This document shows positions 5,123-6,627 of a DNA stretch of 6,627 nt, piece after piece. Both the position numbers and the translations under genes were made by a program. Under the pieces are notes generated by a model that did no database searches, had not been told where the DNA came from, and worked only from the letters and a program-made list of their open reading frames with translations. The stretch lies in the NCBI GenBank assembly GCA_027489195.1, contig JAIYAG010000573.1, positions 1-6,627 on the forward strand, in the 5' to 3' direction. This DNA comes from Burkholderiales bacterium. Lineage in GTDB: Bacteria; Pseudomonadota; Gammaproteobacteria; Burkholderiales; Burkholderiaceae_E. Numbering within the stretch: the first letter of the stretch is position 1; each line of letters begins with the position of its first letter.

Positions 5123-5614
5123 ATGCCATCCACCGCCCCGATCACCGACGCAGACCCGACCGTCGCCGAGATGGAAGCCCGCGTCGCGCGCTTCCGCGCG
5201 CTGACGCCCACCGCCGACTACATCGACGCCGGCATTCCCGGCTGCGAGCGCACGACCCTGCGTGTGCTCGGTCAGCCGGGGAGCGCGCCGCTCGAGGCCG
5301 AAGGCTTCCACATGAGCTTCGTGCTGTGCGAACCCGGGAAATCGGCGCCGCTGCACAACCACCTGACGCAGGAGGTCTTCGTGGCGCTCACCGGCACCTG
5401 GGAGGTGTTCTGGGGGCCCGAGGGCACGCGGGCGGTGGTGCTGGCGCAGTGGGACACCATCACGATCCCGCCCGGTGTGTCGCGAGGCTTCAGGAACGTC
5501 GGCGATGCGCCGGCCTATCTGCTCGGCATGGCCAGCGGCAAGGATCCGGGGATGATCAACTGGCCCGCTCAGGTCCGTGCGGCGGCAGCGGCGGTCGGCA
5601 TCGACCTGCCCTGA
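5123..5614 (+). CDS. Cupin-domain protein (single small cupin barrel)
   Basis: A 163-residue cytoplasmic protein with one cupin-2 barrel in residues about 60-136. Motif 1 fits G(X)5HXH(X)3E(X)6G exactly: G72, H78, H80, E84 and G91 in GKSAPLHNHLTQEVFVALTG. Motif 2, IPPGVSRGFRN (115-125), has Arg121 where the metal-binding His normally stands. The site would thus offer two His and one Glu, and may bind metal weakly or not at all. Relatives with PPGV-R-GFRN exist, so this looks like a subfamily trait rather than damage. The N-terminal 55 residues form a helical extension. The substrate is unknown. The ATG at 5123 lacks a clear ribosome-binding site. It begins 48 bp after tumA on the same strand and 46 bp before the CPBP gene, so partial co-transcription is possible, but no functional link is evident. 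Confidence 0.85.
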   Translation: MPSTAPITDADPTVAEMEARVARFRALTPTADYIDAGIPGCERTTLRVLGQPGSAPLEAEGFHMSFVLCEPGKSAPLHNHLTQEVFVALTGTWEVFWGPEGTRAVVLAQWDTITIPPGVSRGFRNVGDAPAYLLGMASGKDPGMINWPAQVRAAAAAVGIDLP

Positions 5615-5660
5615 GCGACCTCGTGTGCGCCTTGCCGAAGCACCGCCGACGGGTGAACCC

Positions 5661-6539
5661 ATGACGACGACGACCTCCGCGATCCCGCTACCCAGACTCG
5701 TCCACCGCATCCTCGGTTCGCCGCCGGTGCGCGTCCTGCTGCTCGGTTTCATCCTGCTGATGCTCATGTCCCTGAACACCGACGTGATGACGGCCAACCT
5801 GGGAAGACCGATCAAGGCGGTCCTGCACATCGTCGCGTTGGCCATCGCGGGCTTCGCGGTCTATGTGGGCTATGCACGGTTCGTCGAGCGGCGTGCGGTG
5901 TCGGAGCTGGCCCTGCCGGGGATGGGCCGGCAGCTCGGTGTCGGCATCCTTGTCGGCGCGGGCCTGTACACGGCCTGCGAGCTCGTCCTGATGGTGCTGG
6001 GCATCTACCGCATCGACGGCCTGAACCCGCCGAGCTACCTGATCCCGGCCATCGCCATGGCGGTGAGCTCGAGCGTCTACGAGGAGCTGCTGTTCCGGGG
6101 CGTGCTGTACGGCTCGGTGGAGCGGTGGTTCGGCAGTTGGGCCGCGCTCGTGGTGTCGTCGCTGGTGTTCGGCCTGACGCACCTGCTCAATCCGCAGGGC
6201 ACGCTCGAAGGGGCGCTGTTCATCGCGGTCGAGGCGGGCATCCTGCTGGGTGCGGCCTACATGCTCACGCGCCGGCTCTGGTTGAGCATCGGGTTCCACA
6301 TGGCGTGGAACTACACGCAGTCGGCCATCTTCTCGAGCATCGTCTCCGGCAACGATCCACGGCCGGGCCTGATCCGGTCGACGGTGAACGGCCCGGACTG
6401 GCTGACCGGGGGCAGCTTCGGTGTGGAGTCGTCGGTGCTGGCGCTGGTGCTGTGCACCGGCACCGGCATCGTGATGCTGGTCATGGCGGTGAAGCGCGGC
6501 CGGGTCGTGGCGCCGGTCTGGAAACGCTCCGGCCGGTAG
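5661..6539 (+). CDS. CPBP-family intramembrane glutamic protease
   Basis: A 292-residue polytopic inner-membrane protein of the CPBP (Abi/CAAX-protease-like) family. Hydrophobic segments are visible at about residues 23-38, 52-72, 92-114, 124-138, 160-172, 184-202 and 255-277. All catalytic motifs are present. Motif 1 is EELLFR (E141, E142, R146). Motif 2 is FGLTH (F170, H174). Motif 3 is HMAWN (H213, N217). Bacterial members process prenylated or other membrane peptides, or provide bacteriocin immunity; the substrate here cannot be told. The ATG at 5661 is preferred over upstream in-frame codons, which lie inside the cupin gene. The start has only GGGTGAAC as a weak ribosome-binding site. 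It is the last of the co-oriented genes and appears intact. Confidence 0.9.
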   Translation: MTTTTSAIPLPRLVHRILGSPPVRVLLLGFILLMLMSLNTDVMTANLGRPIKAVLHIVALAIAGFAVYVGYARFVERRAVSELALPGMGRQLGVGILVGAGLYTACELVLMVLGIYRIDGLNPPSYLIPAIAMAVSSSVYEELLFRGVLYGSVERWFGSWAALVVSSLVFGLTHLLNPQGTLEGALFIAVEAGILLGAAYMLTRRLWLSIGFHMAWNYTQSAIFSSIVSGNDPRPGLIRSTVNGPDWLTGGSFGVESSVLALVLCTGTGIVMLVMAVKRGRVVAPVWKRSGR

Positions 6540-6566
6540 ACCGCGGTTCGCGGGCGTCTGCGGGCC

Positions 6567-6627
6567 TCACCCCCTCTCCCCCCTGACCATCTGCCCCAGC
6601 CGCTCCGCCACGAACACCGTCGGCGCC
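6567..6627 (-). CDS. Possible C-terminal end of a minus-strand gene (partial)
   Basis: On the minus strand, an open frame from the right edge reads APTVFVAERLGQMVRGERG and stops at TGA (6569-6567). The composition (amphipathic AERLGQMV) is plausible for a real C-terminus converging on the CPBP gene. Only about 19 codons are visible and no family can be named. It may be chance. A short hairpin, CCGCG-GTT-CGCGG (6541-6553), between the two stops could mark the end of transcription, although it lacks a T-tract. Confidence 0.3.
   Translation of the reverse strand, partial: APTVFVAERLGQMVRGERG

Noticed and set aside
4814..5845. Minus-strand open frame of about 343 codons
   Set aside because: Antisense to tumA, the cupin and the start of the CPBP gene, all of which have strong motifs. 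The composition is that of a shadow frame.

Overview
This is a high-GC window with codon use typical of a GC-rich proteobacterium. An E. coli-type LexA box (CTGT-N8-CCAG) in front of dnaE2 argues for a beta- or gammaproteobacterium rather than an alphaproteobacterium, where LexA sites look different. No closer placement can be supported.

Layout. (1) Positions 1-2066, minus strand: the first 688 codons of dnaE2 (imuC), the error-prone replicative-type polymerase of SOS mutagenesis. It runs off the left edge. Its LexA box lies 32 bp upstream of the start, and no imuA or imuB precedes it. (2) Positions 2067-2358: a short gene-free stretch with the LexA box, one copy of an ~85-bp structured repeat and a hairpin. 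(3) Positions 2359-5074: an accessory block of small genes dominated by toxin-antitoxin (TA) modules. It holds an intact ParE/RelE-type toxin with an addiction-module antitoxin (minus strand), the C-terminal scrap of a BrnA-type antitoxin, a 73-bp set of interlocked inverted repeats, a HigB-type toxin gene killed by an internal deletion but still followed by its intact HigA/NadS antitoxin, a DUF3703 gene, the second copy of the ~85-bp repeat, and an intact TumE-TumA module with a clear promoter and operator. The two repeat copies, in direct orientation 1976 bp apart, bracket everything in this block except TumE-TumA. (4) Positions 5123-6539, plus strand: an ordinary cupin protein and a CPBP-family membrane protease with all catalytic motifs. 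(5) Positions 6540-6627: no complete gene, but possibly the last codons of a minus-strand gene entering from the right.

The genes do not form one pathway. The picture is a TA graveyard or landing zone beside an SOS polymerase gene: four different TA families in about 2.7 kb, two intact and two decayed, with structured repeats between them. The intact toxins presumably act on translation or DNA and are held by their partners. The orphan HigA/NadS antitoxin still sits behind a palindromic operator-like site. The most notable observations are the covarying repeat pair, the interlocked inverted repeats, and the HigB deletion scar that keeps both ends of the gene in different frames.
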